Below, one piece after another: positions 9,400-18,399 of a DNA stretch of 64,000 nt (position 1 is the stretch's first letter; each line of letters opens with the position of its first letter). A program made the position numbers and the translations under genes. The stretch is taken from positions 124,001 to 188,000 of the forward strand of contig NZ_JABBXB010000002.1 in NCBI RefSeq assembly GCF_013387485.1, given 5' to 3'. The notes beneath the pieces are model-generated. The model did no database searches and had not been told where the DNA came from. It worked only from the letters and a program-made list of their open reading frames with translations. This stretch comes from Stenotrophomonas sp. SAM-B (GTDB lineage: Bacteria > Pseudomonadota > Gammaproteobacteria > Xanthomonadales > Xanthomonadaceae).

Positions 9400-10443
9400 A
9401 TGGACGCCGAAGTGGCCCCTGTCGCCGATGTCTCCAGTGAGTTCCTGAGGTACCAGTACGAGGTGCTGGGAATCCATCAGTACATGGCATCGCCGGATGT
9501 GACGGAAATCTGCATCAACCGTCCCGGCGAGGTGTACCTGGAAACCCGCGACGGCTGGCAGCGGGTGGAAGTGCCGTCGCTCACCTTCGAGCGGGCGCGG
9601 CAGTTCTGCACGGCGGTGGTGAACGAGTCCAATACCGGCCAACGCATCACCGATGCCGATCCGGTGGTCTCGCTGACGTTCCCGACCGGGCAGCGCGCCC
9701 AGTTCGTGATCCCGCCGGCCTGCGACGCCGGCAAGGTGTCCATCACCATCCGTTTGCCGTCCAAGCACACCAAAACGCTGGAGCAGTACCAGGAAGACGG
9801 CTTCTTCAACCAGATCCTGGAGCAGGGCGCCGGGCTCAGCGAGCACGACAGTGAACTGGTGGAGCTGCGCCAGTCGCGAAACTACGCCGAGTTTTTCCGT
9901 CGCGCGGTGATCTACCGGAAGAACATCGTGGTGTCCGGCGCGACCGGCAGCGGCAAGACCACGTTCATGAAGTCGCTGGTGAACCACATCCCGGCCAGCG
10001 AACGCCTGGTCACGATCGAAGATGCGCGCGAACTGTTCATCAGCCAGCCCAACGCGGTGCACCTGCTGTATTCCAAGGGTGGGCAGAGCGCGAGCAATGT
10101 CACCGCGAAAAGCTGCATGGAAGCGTGTCTGCGCATGAAGCCGGAACGCATCATCCTGGCCGAACTTCGCGGCGATGAGGCGTTCTACTTCATTCGAAAC
10201 TGCGCTTCCGGCCACCCCGGCTCGATCACCAGTTGCCACGCCGGCAGCCCGGAACAGACCTGGGACCAGTTGGCGCTGATGGTGAAGGCGTCCAGCGAGG
10301 GCTCCGGCCTGGAGTTCGCAGTGATCAAGCGGTTGTTGATGATGACGATCGACATCGTGGTCCACATCAAGGCGCATGCCGGCAACCGTTACATCACCGG
10401 CATCGATTTCAGTCCAGAACGCGCGCTTGCGCAGGCGGGGTGA
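9400..10443 (+). CDS. virB11: VirB11 hexameric secretion ATPase
   Basis: This 347-residue cytoplasmic ATPase powers pilus assembly and substrate transfer. The N-terminal domain (about 1-165) is followed by a RecA-like domain with Walker A GATGSGKTT near residue 180, an Asp box (TIEDARELF), Walker B-type RIILAELRGDEA and a His box (GHPGSITSCHA). All motifs needed for catalysis are present and the length is normal for the family. It follows virB10 at a 15-base distance, consistent with one transcript. Confidence 0.95.
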   Translation: MDAEVAPVADVSSEFLRYQYEVLGIHQYMASPDVTEICINRPGEVYLETRDGWQRVEVPSLTFERARQFCTAVVNESNTGQRITDADPVVSLTFPTGQRAQFVIPPACDAGKVSITIRLPSKHTKTLEQYQEDGFFNQILEQGAGLSEHDSELVELRQSRNYAEFFRRAVIYRKNIVVSGATGSGKTTFMKSLVNHIPASERLVTIEDARELFISQPNAVHLLYSKGGQSASNVTAKSCMEACLRMKPERIILAELRGDEAFYFIRNCASGHPGSITSCHAGSPEQTWDQLALMVKASSEGSGLEFAVIKRLLMMTIDIVVHIKAHAGNRYITGIDFSPERALAQAG

Positions 10444-10557
10444 TGGGATGCCGATGCATTACACAAATTTGAATGGGATCTTCACGCAGGCCGAAGCCTC
10501 GCACTTTTACGGTGCGCGGGTGCCAAGCAGGCCCGCGTGCGCAGGGAGGTGGAACTG

Positions 10558-11490
10558 ATGTTGCCTGGAATGGAAGTCCTGGCCTGTCCCGAGATGGCAG
10601 TGCCCATGGATGTGATGCAGCACGTGATCAGCGTGGAGTCCTCGCGCAACCCGTACGCCATCGGCGTCGTCGGCGGCGCGCTGGTTCGTCAGCCCAAAAG
10701 GCTCGATGAGGCGTTGGCCACCGTGCGCATGCTGGAGCAGAAAGGCTACAACTTCTCCATCGGCCTGGCCCAGGTGAATCGCTACAACCTGGAAAAATAC
10801 GGACTGGATTCGTATGAGAAGGCGTTCCAGCAGTGCCCCAATCTGCAGGCTGGCTCACGCATCCTTGCCGAGTGCTACGGGCGCTCGGGCAATGACTGGG
10901 GCAAGTCGTTCAGCTGCTACTACTCCGGCAACTTCACGACGGGTTTCCGCCACGGCTATGTCCAGAAGGTGTTTGCCTCCATTGCGCGGCAGCGCGGTTC
11001 GATGCTCGCTTCCAACGACGGCGTAGCGCCGATCGAGGTCGTGAGCCGTTCACAGCGTCGTCCGGTCGAAGTGTCGCAACGTCCGCCCACCATCTCGCCG
11101 CGTGCGGCGGTGGTCAACGCGCGGATCGTGGATACGGTGCCCGCCGCGCAAGCCTACGCGCAGGCGGCCCTGGATCCGGCCCGCGCCTACGAGGTCTATC
11201 CATCGACCGGTGCCATGCTGCGTAGCGATCTGACACGCACCGCCGACGCGGCGCTGTCGCGCGTGGTCATGGGCGCGTTGGACCGTGCGATGCCGCCCCG
11301 GCAGGAGGCGCCGATGCCGGTTCCGGTTCCCGAGGCGCCCATGCCAGCAGTGCAGCAAGCCGGAGGACCGGTGCTGCTGCGTCCGTGGAGCGAGCGAAAT
11401 TCACCCCAGGCAATGCCTGCGCAGGCGGCCCCGTCTGCGCCTTTGCCCGTACCGCACATTCCCGCAGGGGATGCAGCCTTCGTGTTCTGA
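10558..11490 (+). CDS. virB1: VirB1 lytic transglycosylase
   Basis: This protein of about 310 residues has an N-terminal SLT/VirB1 lysozyme-like domain (about 10-150). The catalytic Glu lies in VISVESSRNPYAIG, followed by the substrate-binding stretch NFSIGLAQVNRYNLEKYG. It should cut peptidoglycan to make room for the channel. The second half is Pro/Ala rich and probably unstructured. There is no clear cleavable signal peptide, so its route to the periplasm is uncertain. I chose the ATG at 10558 over an upstream in-frame GTG because GGGAGG is correctly spaced before it. Confidence 0.9.
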   Translation: MLPGMEVLACPEMAVPMDVMQHVISVESSRNPYAIGVVGGALVRQPKRLDEALATVRMLEQKGYNFSIGLAQVNRYNLEKYGLDSYEKAFQQCPNLQAGSRILAECYGRSGNDWGKSFSCYYSGNFTTGFRHGYVQKVFASIARQRGSMLASNDGVAPIEVVSRSQRRPVEVSQRPPTISPRAAVVNARIVDTVPAAQAYAQAALDPARAYEVYPSTGAMLRSDLTRTADAALSRVVMGALDRAMPPRQEAPMPVPVPEAPMPAVQQAGGPVLLRPWSERNSPQAMPAQAAPSAPLPVPHIPAGDAAFVF

Positions 11491-11561
11491 CGAAGTCGTC
11501 GCACGGCCAGCCAACTGGTGTGGCCGATCAAGTTGCTAGACCATCAACAAGGAAACCACCA

Positions 11562-11963
11562 ATGAAGCGTACCAATCTCGATCTCGCCAACGCCCAGCGC
11601 ACGCTGAAGAGCATGCTGATGGCCGCTGCATTCGCCGGTGCCATGTTCGTGCCTGATGTGTTCGCCCAAGCCACCAGCTTTGGCGGCACCGACCAAAAAG
11701 TCTGCGGCTTCTTCAGCAACATCAACGGCCTGCTGAACATCGCCTCCATCGCCGTGGTCACCATCGCGGTGATCTTTGCCGGTTACCAGATCGCCTTCGC
11801 GCACAAGCGCATCGGCGACGTAGCTCCGATCCTCATCGGTGGCCTGCTGATTGGTGCTGCCGGCCAGATCGCCAAGATGCTGCTGGGCAATGAGTCCACG
11901 TCGAGCTGCGGTGGCGGCGCCGCTGCGGCGGTGTACAACGCGTTCCAGTACTACAGTGCATAA
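11562..11963 (+). CDS. virB2: VirB2 major pilin
   Basis: This 133-residue pilin precursor starts MKRTNLDL. A long signal sequence (cleavage likely after VFAQA, about residue 37) is followed by two hydrophobic helices (about residues 53-78 and 85-107) with a short charged loop AHKRIGD between them, as in VirB2 pilins. A C-terminal Ser/Gly/Ala tail follows, containing one Cys that could pair with the Cys in KVCGFF. VirB2 forms the pilus. The start is the ATG at 11562, preceded by AAGGAAA. The reading frame is open upstream, but that part is unlike any pilin. virB3 starts inside its last codons. Confidence 0.92.
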   Translation: MKRTNLDLANAQRTLKSMLMAAAFAGAMFVPDVFAQATSFGGTDQKVCGFFSNINGLLNIASIAVVTIAVIFAGYQIAFAHKRIGDVAPILIGGLLIGAAGQIAKMLLGNESTSSCGGGAAAAVYNAFQYYSA

Positions 11964-12264
11964 GAACGTCCTGTTCCGCGGCTGTACGCGCCCGCCCATG
12001 TTCTTGGGTGTGCCGTATGTGCCTTTCTTCCTGGTTGCCGGCGGGCTGCTGCTGCTCAGCATGTACTTCGACCTGCGGTTGCTGGTAACCATTCCGATCG
12101 CGATTTTCATCATGCGGCACATGGCCAAGCGCGATGAAATGATCTTCCGGTTGATCGGATTGCGCCTGCACTTCAAGTTCAAGGCGCGCAACCTGCAGGA
12201 ACACGATGGCATGTGGGTGTTCACGCCCAATCACTATCGAGACAAACCGCCGCCGTCGGTCTGA
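11956..12264 (+). CDS. virB3: VirB3 inner-membrane T4SS protein
   Basis: This 102-residue protein begins MHKNVLFRGCTRPPMFLGVPYVPF, the typical VirB3 N-terminus, followed by two adjacent hydrophobic segments (about residues 20-55). VirB3 binds VirB4 and sits in the inner-membrane complex. The start is GTG at 11956, overlapping the end of virB2 by 8 bases; no ATG gives the conserved N-terminus. Size and position between virB2 and virB4 support the call. Confidence 0.92.
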   Translation: MHKNVLFRGCTRPPMFLGVPYVPFFLVAGGLLLLSMYFDLRLLVTIPIAIFIMRHMAKRDEMIFRLIGLRLHFKFKARNLQEHDGMWVFTPNHYRDKPPPSV

Positions 12265-12344
12265 GGTGGCAGGCAACAGGCCGGGCAGGCGATCAACCGA
12301 TCGTCTGCCCGTTGCAGGACCCGCAGCATCCCCGTAGTACCCCA

Positions 12345-14801
12345 ATGGAAGCCGTCATGTTCAGCCCCGATACTTCAATCAGCGAGTTCATTCCCCTGTC
12401 GAGCCATGTGGCGCCGACGGTCGTCAAGACCACGGGCGGGGACTTCCTGCTGACCTGGCACTTGGAAGGCTTGCCCTTCGTCGGGCGCGAAGATTGGGAG
12501 CTGGAACACAAGCACAACACCTTCAACCGGCTGCTGCAGACGCTGCGCGCCCCGGATTTCGTCAACGTGGCTTTCTGGGTCCACGACATTCGGCGCCGTC
12601 GCCAGCTCAAAGCCCGCAGCCAGTTCAGTCAACGCTTCAACCAGGACGTGTCTGATCATTACATGGACATGCTCTCGGCCCAGCGCATCATGCAGAACGA
12701 GCTGTACCTGACCATGCTGTACCGCCCGGTGGTCGCCGGCAAGCGGATGATGGACAAGTCGGCGAACGTGTCCAAGCTGCAGGCCGAGCAGGACCAGGCC
12801 GTGGCAACGCTGCTGGAAATGGCCGGCAACGTGGAGGCCGTGATCCGTGATTACGCGCCGTACCGCATGGGCATGTATGAAGCCAAGAACGGGCAGGTCT
12901 TCTCCGAGACGCTGGAATTCTTTGGCTACCTGCTCAACCGCATCGACGAGCCGGTGCCGGTGCTTTCGGCCCCGGTCAAGGACTACCTGGCAGTCAGCCG
13001 ACACATGTTCTCAGCCAAGACCGGTGATTTCGTGGTCACCACGCCCAACGGCGTCAACCACTTCGGCGGTATCCTCAACATCAAGGAGTACGCAGAAGGC
13101 ACCTACCCGGGCGTGCTCAACGGGCTGAAGTACCTGGATTTCGAGTACGTCATCACCCATTCGTTCAGCCCGATGGGGCGGCAGGACGCGCTCAAGGTTC
13201 TGGACCGGACGAAGGGCATGATGATTTCCTCCGGCGACAAGGCCGTGAGCCAGATCGTCGAGCTCGACCAGGCGATGGATCAGCTGTCTTCTGGCAACTT
13301 CGTGCTCGGTGAGTACCACTTCATCATGGCGGTGTATGCCGACACCCAGGAGAAGCTTTCGCACAACATCGCAGCGACCCGTGCAGAGTTGTCCAATGCG
13401 GGATTCGTGTCGACCAAGGAAGATCTGGCGGTGACGTCGGCGTTCTATTCGCAGCTTCCGGCGAACTGGCGCTACCGCACCCGGCTGGCCAATGTCAGTT
13501 CGCTGAACTTCCTGGGCCTGTCGCCGCTGCACAACTTCGCGACCGGCAAACAGCACAACAATCCCTGGGGCGACTGCGTCACCACCCTGCAGACCACCAA
13601 CGGGCAGCCGTATTATTTCAACTTCCACGCCACCCACCCGGCGGAGAACTCGCTGGGCGAAAAGGCCATCGCCAACACCATGGTGATCGGCAAGTCCGGT
13701 ACCGGCAAGACGGCACTGATCAACTTCCTGCTAAGCCAGGTGCAGAAGTACGAGCCGTCGCCGACCATCTTCTTCTTCGACAAAGACCGCGGCGCGGAGA
13801 TCTTCGTGCGCGCCTGCGGCGGCAATTACCTGGCGCTGGACAATGGCCAGGCGACCGGCTTCAACCCGTTCCAGTGCGAGAACAGCGAAAGCAACGTGCA
13901 GTTCCTGGCAGACCTGATCAAGGTGCTGGCTGGCAAGCGTGAATACAGTGCGCGCGAGGAAGAGGACATCTTCCGCGCCGTCGAGAACATGCTCGACACG
14001 CCGATGCACCTGCGCAGCATGACCAACTTCCAGAAGAGCCTGCCCAACATGGGCGATGACGGCCTGTACGCGCGGCTGCGGCGCTGGACAGCGGGCAACT
14101 CGCTGGGCTGGGTGTTCGACAACCCCGTCGACACGGTGGATCTGAGCCGGGCCAACATCATCGGCTTTGATTACACCGACATCATCGACAACCCCGAAGT
14201 GCGGGTGCCGGTGATCAACTATCTGCTGCACCGGCTGGAGTCACTGATCGACGGCCGCCCGCTGATCTATGTGATGGACGAGTTCTGGAAGATCCTGGAC
14301 GGCGAGGGTGGCCTGAAGGAATTCGCCAAGAACAAGCAGAAGACGATCCGTAAGCAGAACGGCATGGGTATCTTCGCCACCCAGAGCCCGGAGGATGCGC
14401 TGAAGAGCGATATCGCCGCGGCGCTGATCGAGCAGACCGCCACGCTGATCCTGCTGCCCAACCCCAACGCCAGCCGCTCCGATTACATCGACGGCCTGAA
14501 GTTGACCGAAGCGGAGTTCAAGGTGGTGACGGCGCTCGACGAGCGGTCGCGTTGTTTCCTGGTCAAGCAGGGGCATGCGGCCAATGTGTGCCAGCTCAAC
14601 CTGCGCGGCATGGACGACATCCTGTCGGTTATTTCGGCCTCTACCGACAATATCGAGGTCATGCACCGCGTGCTGCAGGATGCGGCGCAGCGCGAGAAGG
14701 TGCCGCAGGCCGAGCTGACCCCGGAGCAGTGGTTGGGCGAGTTCTACAAGAAGCGCAAGGGATCGCGGCAATCCACGCCGAGCAAGGATGCAGTGACCTG
14801 A
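12345..14801 (+). CDS. virB4: VirB4 T4SS ATPase
   Basis: This is the largest ATPase of the system, about 818 residues. An N-terminal CagE/VirB4 domain (about 1-400) is followed by a RecA-like domain with Walker A GKSGTGKTAL near residue 447 and Walker B PLIYVMDEFWKIL near residue 640. It associates with VirB3 and VirB8 at the inner membrane and drives pilin extraction. The start could be the ATG at 12345 or the one at 12357, which has GGAAG 5 bases ahead; the difference is four residues. The open frame extends further upstream, overlapping virB3, but that part is not family-like. Confidence 0.95.
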   Translation: MEAVMFSPDTSISEFIPLSSHVAPTVVKTTGGDFLLTWHLEGLPFVGREDWELEHKHNTFNRLLQTLRAPDFVNVAFWVHDIRRRRQLKARSQFSQRFNQDVSDHYMDMLSAQRIMQNELYLTMLYRPVVAGKRMMDKSANVSKLQAEQDQAVATLLEMAGNVEAVIRDYAPYRMGMYEAKNGQVFSETLEFFGYLLNRIDEPVPVLSAPVKDYLAVSRHMFSAKTGDFVVTTPNGVNHFGGILNIKEYAEGTYPGVLNGLKYLDFEYVITHSFSPMGRQDALKVLDRTKGMMISSGDKAVSQIVELDQAMDQLSSGNFVLGEYHFIMAVYADTQEKLSHNIAATRAELSNAGFVSTKEDLAVTSAFYSQLPANWRYRTRLANVSSLNFLGLSPLHNFATGKQHNNPWGDCVTTLQTTNGQPYYFNFHATHPAENSLGEKAIANTMVIGKSGTGKTALINFLLSQVQKYEPSPTIFFFDKDRGAEIFVRACGGNYLALDNGQATGFNPFQCENSESNVQFLADLIKVLAGKREYSAREEEDIFRAVENMLDTPMHLRSMTNFQKSLPNMGDDGLYARLRRWTAGNSLGWVFDNPVDTVDLSRANIIGFDYTDIIDNPEVRVPVINYLLHRLESLIDGRPLIYVMDEFWKILDGEGGLKEFAKNKQKTIRKQNGMGIFATQSPEDALKSDIAAALIEQTATLILLPNPNASRSDYIDGLKLTEAEFKVVTALDERSRCFLVKQGHAANVCQLNLRGMDDILSVISASTDNIEVMHRVLQDAAQREKVPQAELTPEQWLGEFYKKRKGSRQSTPSKDAVT

Positions 14802-14849
14802 AGCAGCCTGCTGCCCACGTCCTGTAATGAACAGACCATGGAGACGACG

Positions 14850-15635
14850 ATGAACAACGCACTGAAGACCCGAAACAGCCGCCGCGGCCCAGGCCGTGCA
14901 CGCCTTGCCGCCCTGGCGCTGGGTGTCGTGCTCTCGCTGGGCGCAGGTACCACCGCGACCGCCAGTGGCGTGCTGGTGTATGACGGCGCGAACTGGTTCG
15001 AGAAGATGCTGGACCGCCTGCAGACGGCCGGCGAGTACGTCAAGGACAACACGCGCTGGATGAAGGTGCTCAAAGAGGTCTCCGACTCCATCATCAAGGC
15101 CCAGGGCATCTTCAAGTCGTTCGGGCTGCCGCCCGGCGCGATCCTCACGCCGGTGCCCTCGGATTACATGGTCCAGCAGTCCTGTGGCCCGGTCACGGAT
15201 ATGAGTGTGGACAGTCTGTTCTCATACTTCGTGTTCAACCCCACCGGCGACGTCAAGGCGCAGCAACGTCAGATCTGCGTCAACATCAGGATGATGCAGA
15301 ACCGCAAGTACAACGATTCCGTGACCTTCATCCAGCAGACGATCCCGCAGATGGATCAGCTGATGGAGGCGATCAATTCGCTGCGCAAGGTCAGCAGCCT
15401 GGCCGGCAACGTGGCGGCGGTTGACAGCGATTCGATGCGAACGGCAAACGAACTCGCAGTGCAGTCCCAGTCCTGGCAGGCGCGGATGCAGGCGTACGAC
15501 GCGTATATTGAGGTGATGGAAGCCAATCAGAAGATTGTCGCTCAGGCAGCGCTGAAGGGCGATACGGCCGGGATGAAGTTCGCGAGCGACCTGGTCAAGA
15601 CTGCCTCGCTGAAGGCGGCGCTCAGCGTCAAGTAA
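14850..15635 (+). CDS. virB5: VirB5 minor pilin/adhesin-like protein
   Basis: This protein of about 261 residues has a signal peptide (Arg-rich start, hydrophobic core, cleavage near TATA-SG, about residue 40) followed by a mostly helical periplasmic protein with many Gln, Met and charged residues. VirB5 proteins sit at the pilus tip. They diverge strongly, so the assignment rests on position between virB4 and virB6, the signal peptide and the helical pattern. ATG 14850 is favoured over ATG 14838 because GGAG lies 6 bases before it. Confidence 0.8.
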   Translation: MNNALKTRNSRRGPGRARLAALALGVVLSLGAGTTATASGVLVYDGANWFEKMLDRLQTAGEYVKDNTRWMKVLKEVSDSIIKAQGIFKSFGLPPGAILTPVPSDYMVQQSCGPVTDMSVDSLFSYFVFNPTGDVKAQQRQICVNIRMMQNRKYNDSVTFIQQTIPQMDQLMEAINSLRKVSSLAGNVAAVDSDSMRTANELAVQSQSWQARMQAYDAYIEVMEANQKIVAQAALKGDTAGMKFASDLVKTASLKAALSVK

Positions 15636-15713
15636 GCAGCCACGAACGTACACGGACGTTGCGATGCTCTGCGACGGCTCATGCAGTAACGGAATTACCA
15701 AGGGATTGTGGAA

Positions 15714-16871
15714 ATGACGCTCAGGTCGATTGCCAACTTTGATTTTTCGGGCGGATTGCAGGATCTGCTGGGCTACGCAGTGCGTGTCCAGTCCATCGGC
15801 GATTTTGTCTTCTTCAAGCTGATCCTGGATTACCTGCGCGAACGCATCAATGGCTTCGGCATTGATCTGATGGGTCGCATGATGACCTGGGTCGGGGGTA
15901 TCGCCCTGGTGCTGATGACACTCTGGGTCTTGATCCAAGGCTATCGGATCGTCACCGGCCGCAGCCGCGATTCGATGATGGTGCTGGTCACCAACATGGC
16001 GCGCGCCGCGCTGATCGTCACGGTTGCCACCAGCATGGCGATGTTCGGCAGCAGCGTGCAGAAGTTCCTGACTGACGACATGAAAGGCTTGATCACCCAT
16101 GTTGTGACCGGCAAGGATCAGAAGCCCGAAGACCAGATCGACAAGAGCCTGGCCTGGATGCAGGTCGCACTGTCGAGCATCGATGGCATCAAGGTGCTGG
16201 ACGATCCGGGACTGCAGTCTGACAAGACGCGGGCGCTGTGGTTCATCGGCCTCGGTACCGGCGGGCCGGCAGTGACCGCCGGCTCGATGCTGCTGCTTTA
16301 TGAGGTGGCGATGGCGTTGTTCATCGGCATGGGCCCATTGTTCATCCTGTGTCTGCTGTTCGACCAGACCAAACAGCTGTTCCAGCGATGGCTGTTCTAC
16401 GGTATCGGCACGATGTTCTCCATGGCCGTGCTGGCTGCGATGGTGTCCATCGCACTGGACATGGTGATCCGTGTGTCTGCCGCGTTCTGGACCACCGCGC
16501 TGGTGAACAAGTATCTGTTGTGGGGTGCCTCCAGCGACGGCATGACCAGCCAAGCGATGCAGCAGGGCGGCATGGGTTTGATTCTCACGACTTTGATCCT
16601 GACTGCGCCCCCAATGGCGGCGATGTTCTTCCAGGGGACGTTGGGTAGCTTCATGGCATATTCGCAGATAGGTGGCTCGGCCGCTGGAGCGCAGCCGGGC
16701 CCGCAAGGGCAGCCGCCGGGTTCGTATACACCGCCGGCGCCGAGTGCCAGTGCGGCCCAGACTACGACAACACAGGCAGATGTATCCTCGCGAGTGTCGG
16801 GTCAGGGGGCATCCTCAGGTCAGTCTGAAGTTGATCCGGGTCGTTATGGCCTAGCAAACAAAGTTAAGTAA
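15714..16871 (+). CDS. virB6: VirB6 polytopic inner-membrane channel protein
   Basis: This protein of about 385 residues has at least five hydrophobic segments (about residues 58-80, 98-118, 190-225, 230-265 and 285-310) and the TrbL/VirB6 pattern. The conserved C-terminal membrane part QLFQRWLFYGIGTMF is followed by a soluble tail rich in Pro, Gly, Ser and Thr (about 320-385) that ends GRYGLANKVK. VirB6 forms the inner-membrane passage. ATG 15714 is preferred over GTG 15708 because AAGGGA is well spaced before it. Partial copies of its 3' part lie downstream (about 17460-17739, 18400-19049 and 19632-19790), each beside a DUF4189 gene. Confidence 0.92.
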   Translation: MTLRSIANFDFSGGLQDLLGYAVRVQSIGDFVFFKLILDYLRERINGFGIDLMGRMMTWVGGIALVLMTLWVLIQGYRIVTGRSRDSMMVLVTNMARAALIVTVATSMAMFGSSVQKFLTDDMKGLITHVVTGKDQKPEDQIDKSLAWMQVALSSIDGIKVLDDPGLQSDKTRALWFIGLGTGGPAVTAGSMLLLYEVAMALFIGMGPLFILCLLFDQTKQLFQRWLFYGIGTMFSMAVLAAMVSIALDMVIRVSAAFWTTALVNKYLLWGASSDGMTSQAMQQGGMGLILTTLILTAPPMAAMFFQGTLGSFMAYSQIGGSAAGAQPGPQGQPPGSYTPPAPSASAAQTTTTQADVSSRVSGQGASSGQSEVDPGRYGLANKVK

Positions 16872-16882
16872 GGTGTATTCCT

Positions 16883-17431
16883 ATGATTCAACGTCCCTAT
16901 AGTGTTGCAATGCTGCAGAAAGTCATGCGGGTGTTCGCAATTGTTTGCGTTGCATCATTGGGTGCCTTCCCATTTGTCGCGAGCGCAGAAGGGCGTTGTC
17001 CTCCTGGCTCGTATCCCATTGGTGGACAAGGTGTTGGGGGTTGCGCGCCTATCGCCAGTGGTGGCGGCGATGCCCAGGAGGCTCGACCAACAGGGCGTTG
17101 GATCAAGACGTGGGGGGCAATTGCAACGTCCTCAACAGGCGAAGTGGGTGTGGCAATTGAGAAGCTCTCAAAGTCTGATGCAGCCAAGGAAGCAGTATCT
17201 CAATGCGTTAAGATTGGCGGTCGTGATTGCGAAGTAGCTCGGGCCTACAAAAACCAATGCATTGCGTTGATCTCGCCAGCTACATCTGAGCGAGGAGGCT
17301 CTGTGATCTCTAGTGCGGAAACCGAGCAGGTCGCTACTCAGTTGGCAATGAAGGACTGCACCACTCGTGGTAGTACAGGATGCAACAAACTGTACAGTGC
17401 TTGCACTAAGCCGCTTTTCGAGAGCTTTTGA
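16883..17431 (+). CDS. Secreted DUF4189 protein, copy 1 of the array
   Basis: This 182-residue protein has a signal peptide (cleavage near VASA-EG, about residue 35), then a short conserved module GRCPPGSYPIG...GCAPI, then a DUF4189 domain (about 75-180) containing the pattern WGAIA...A..A...C and paired cysteines. It should reach the periplasm or outside. It starts 11 bases after virB6 stops, so it is probably co-transcribed. The function of DUF4189 proteins is not established; position suggests a periplasmic accessory or a secreted partner of the X-T4SS. It is the most divergent of the three copies, ending KPLFESF rather than MSEFKSF. Its base composition is visibly lower in GC than the virB genes. 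Confidence 0.85.
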   Translation: MIQRPYSVAMLQKVMRVFAIVCVASLGAFPFVASAEGRCPPGSYPIGGQGVGGCAPIASGGGDAQEARPTGRWIKTWGAIATSSTGEVGVAIEKLSKSDAAKEAVSQCVKIGGRDCEVARAYKNQCIALISPATSERGGSVISSAETEQVATQLAMKDCTTRGSTGCNKLYSACTKPLFESF

Positions 17432-17459
17432 TCCAAGTAAACGCGAAAGACGGGCGGAG

Positions 17460-17739
17460 TGCGTTTCACCGTGTATTTGGCTGCCGGTTACTGGACCTAC
17501 TCAGCAGATGCGTGCATGCCCCATGTGATTGCATGAGAGGTGCCGCGGACGCAGTGGGGCGCTGGTGGTGACCCGGGCTGTGGTTCGTCGGAATGGGCAC
17601 GGGCGCAGAGTGGTAACGCAAGCCAGGCGCCGAGCAACGCACCATCGATACAGGAAGGTCGAACGGTGCTTGGTTCAGCACAGTCTTCGCCAGGGAGATG
17701 AGTACCCCCGGAAAGTACGGCAATGCTCCAATCAACTGA
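17460..17739 (+). pseudogene. Decayed 3' fragment of virB6 (relic a)
   Basis: This stretch between the first and second DUF4189 genes has no intact gene, but it aligns by eye with virB6. Bases 17469-17500 resemble the virB6 region around 16469-16500 (the ...RVSAAFWTT segment). The end resembles the virB6-type tail of relic b: a frame with QAPSNAP and GRTVLGSAQSS, then after a frameshift PGKYGNAPIN and a stop at 17737-17739. Relic b has QASNPG, GRTVSQTSQNS and SGKFGNADR in the same order. The level of decay implies an old duplication. The alignment was made by eye, not with a program. Confidence 0.6.
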
Positions 17740-17787
17740 GTGATGTCTGGCCATGCTGTGAATTTTCCAATTTTGAGAATTGACGCC

Positions 17788-18327
17788 ATGAGAGTGTTGC
17801 TTGCCCTTGCGCTGAGTCTGACTTCCCTTTCTTCATTTGCTGAAGGTAGGTGTCCTCCTGGCCAGTACCCAATCGGTGACGACAGAGCCCCTGGCTGCGC
17901 CCCAATTCCGACAGCGGGTGGAGGAGAAGCATCTTCTCCTGTGCCAACCGGAAAATGGGAGAAGCGCTGGGGAGCTATTGCAGAGGACGTCAGTGCGAAT
18001 GCCCGAAAGGTTGCGGGAGCAACGGGGGTGTCCGAGTCGAGGGTAAGTAAACAGGACGCTATTGCGGTAGCGATGGAGCAGTGCAAAAAAGGGGGTGGCG
18101 AAAAGTGTGAAGTCCGCATTGTTTACAATAATCAATGCGTGGCCCTAGCGGATCCGGCTAATAAGGAAGGCGGTGTGTCCGGTGAATCTGTTGCCTTCCG
18201 GGCACAGAATGTGGAGCTCGCAAGCTCCAAAGCCCTGGAAAAGTGCGTGGTCGGTAACCGGGCAGCGGGAGGGGGGTGTGATATTGTTTACGCTGCATGC
18301 AGTATGTCCGAATTCAAATCATTCTAG
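17788..18327 (+). CDS. Secreted DUF4189 protein, copy 2 of the array
   Basis: This 179-residue protein starts MRVLLALALSL with a signal peptide cleaved near SSFA-EG (residue 19). The module GRCPPGQYPIGDDRAPGCAPIP follows directly, then DUF4189 from about residue 60 with several spaced cysteines, ending CSMSEFKSF. It is clearly closer to copy 3 than to copy 1. I chose the ATG at 17788 over the upstream in-frame ATGs (17740) because it places the signal peptide at the N-terminus. It is flanked by two virB6 relics, so the unit virB6-3'-end plus DUF4189 is what was duplicated. Confidence 0.85.
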   Translation: MRVLLALALSLTSLSSFAEGRCPPGQYPIGDDRAPGCAPIPTAGGGEASSPVPTGKWEKRWGAIAEDVSANARKVAGATGVSESRVSKQDAIAVAMEQCKKGGGEKCEVRIVYNNQCVALADPANKEGGVSGESVAFRAQNVELASSKALEKCVVGNRAAGGGCDIVYAACSMSEFKSF

Positions 18328-18399
18328 TAATTGGTTTTGCTTCTAAGTGCTGCCCATTCTGCCTCGGAAATGGTAGCTGGCTGGGGCGGAATAAGGATT

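Noticed and set aside
3623..16871. A conjugative (plasmid transfer) T4SS
   Set aside because: No relaxase, origin of transfer or plasmid genes are present, and the long VirB7 with XVIPCD effectors fits the antibacterial X-T4SS instead.
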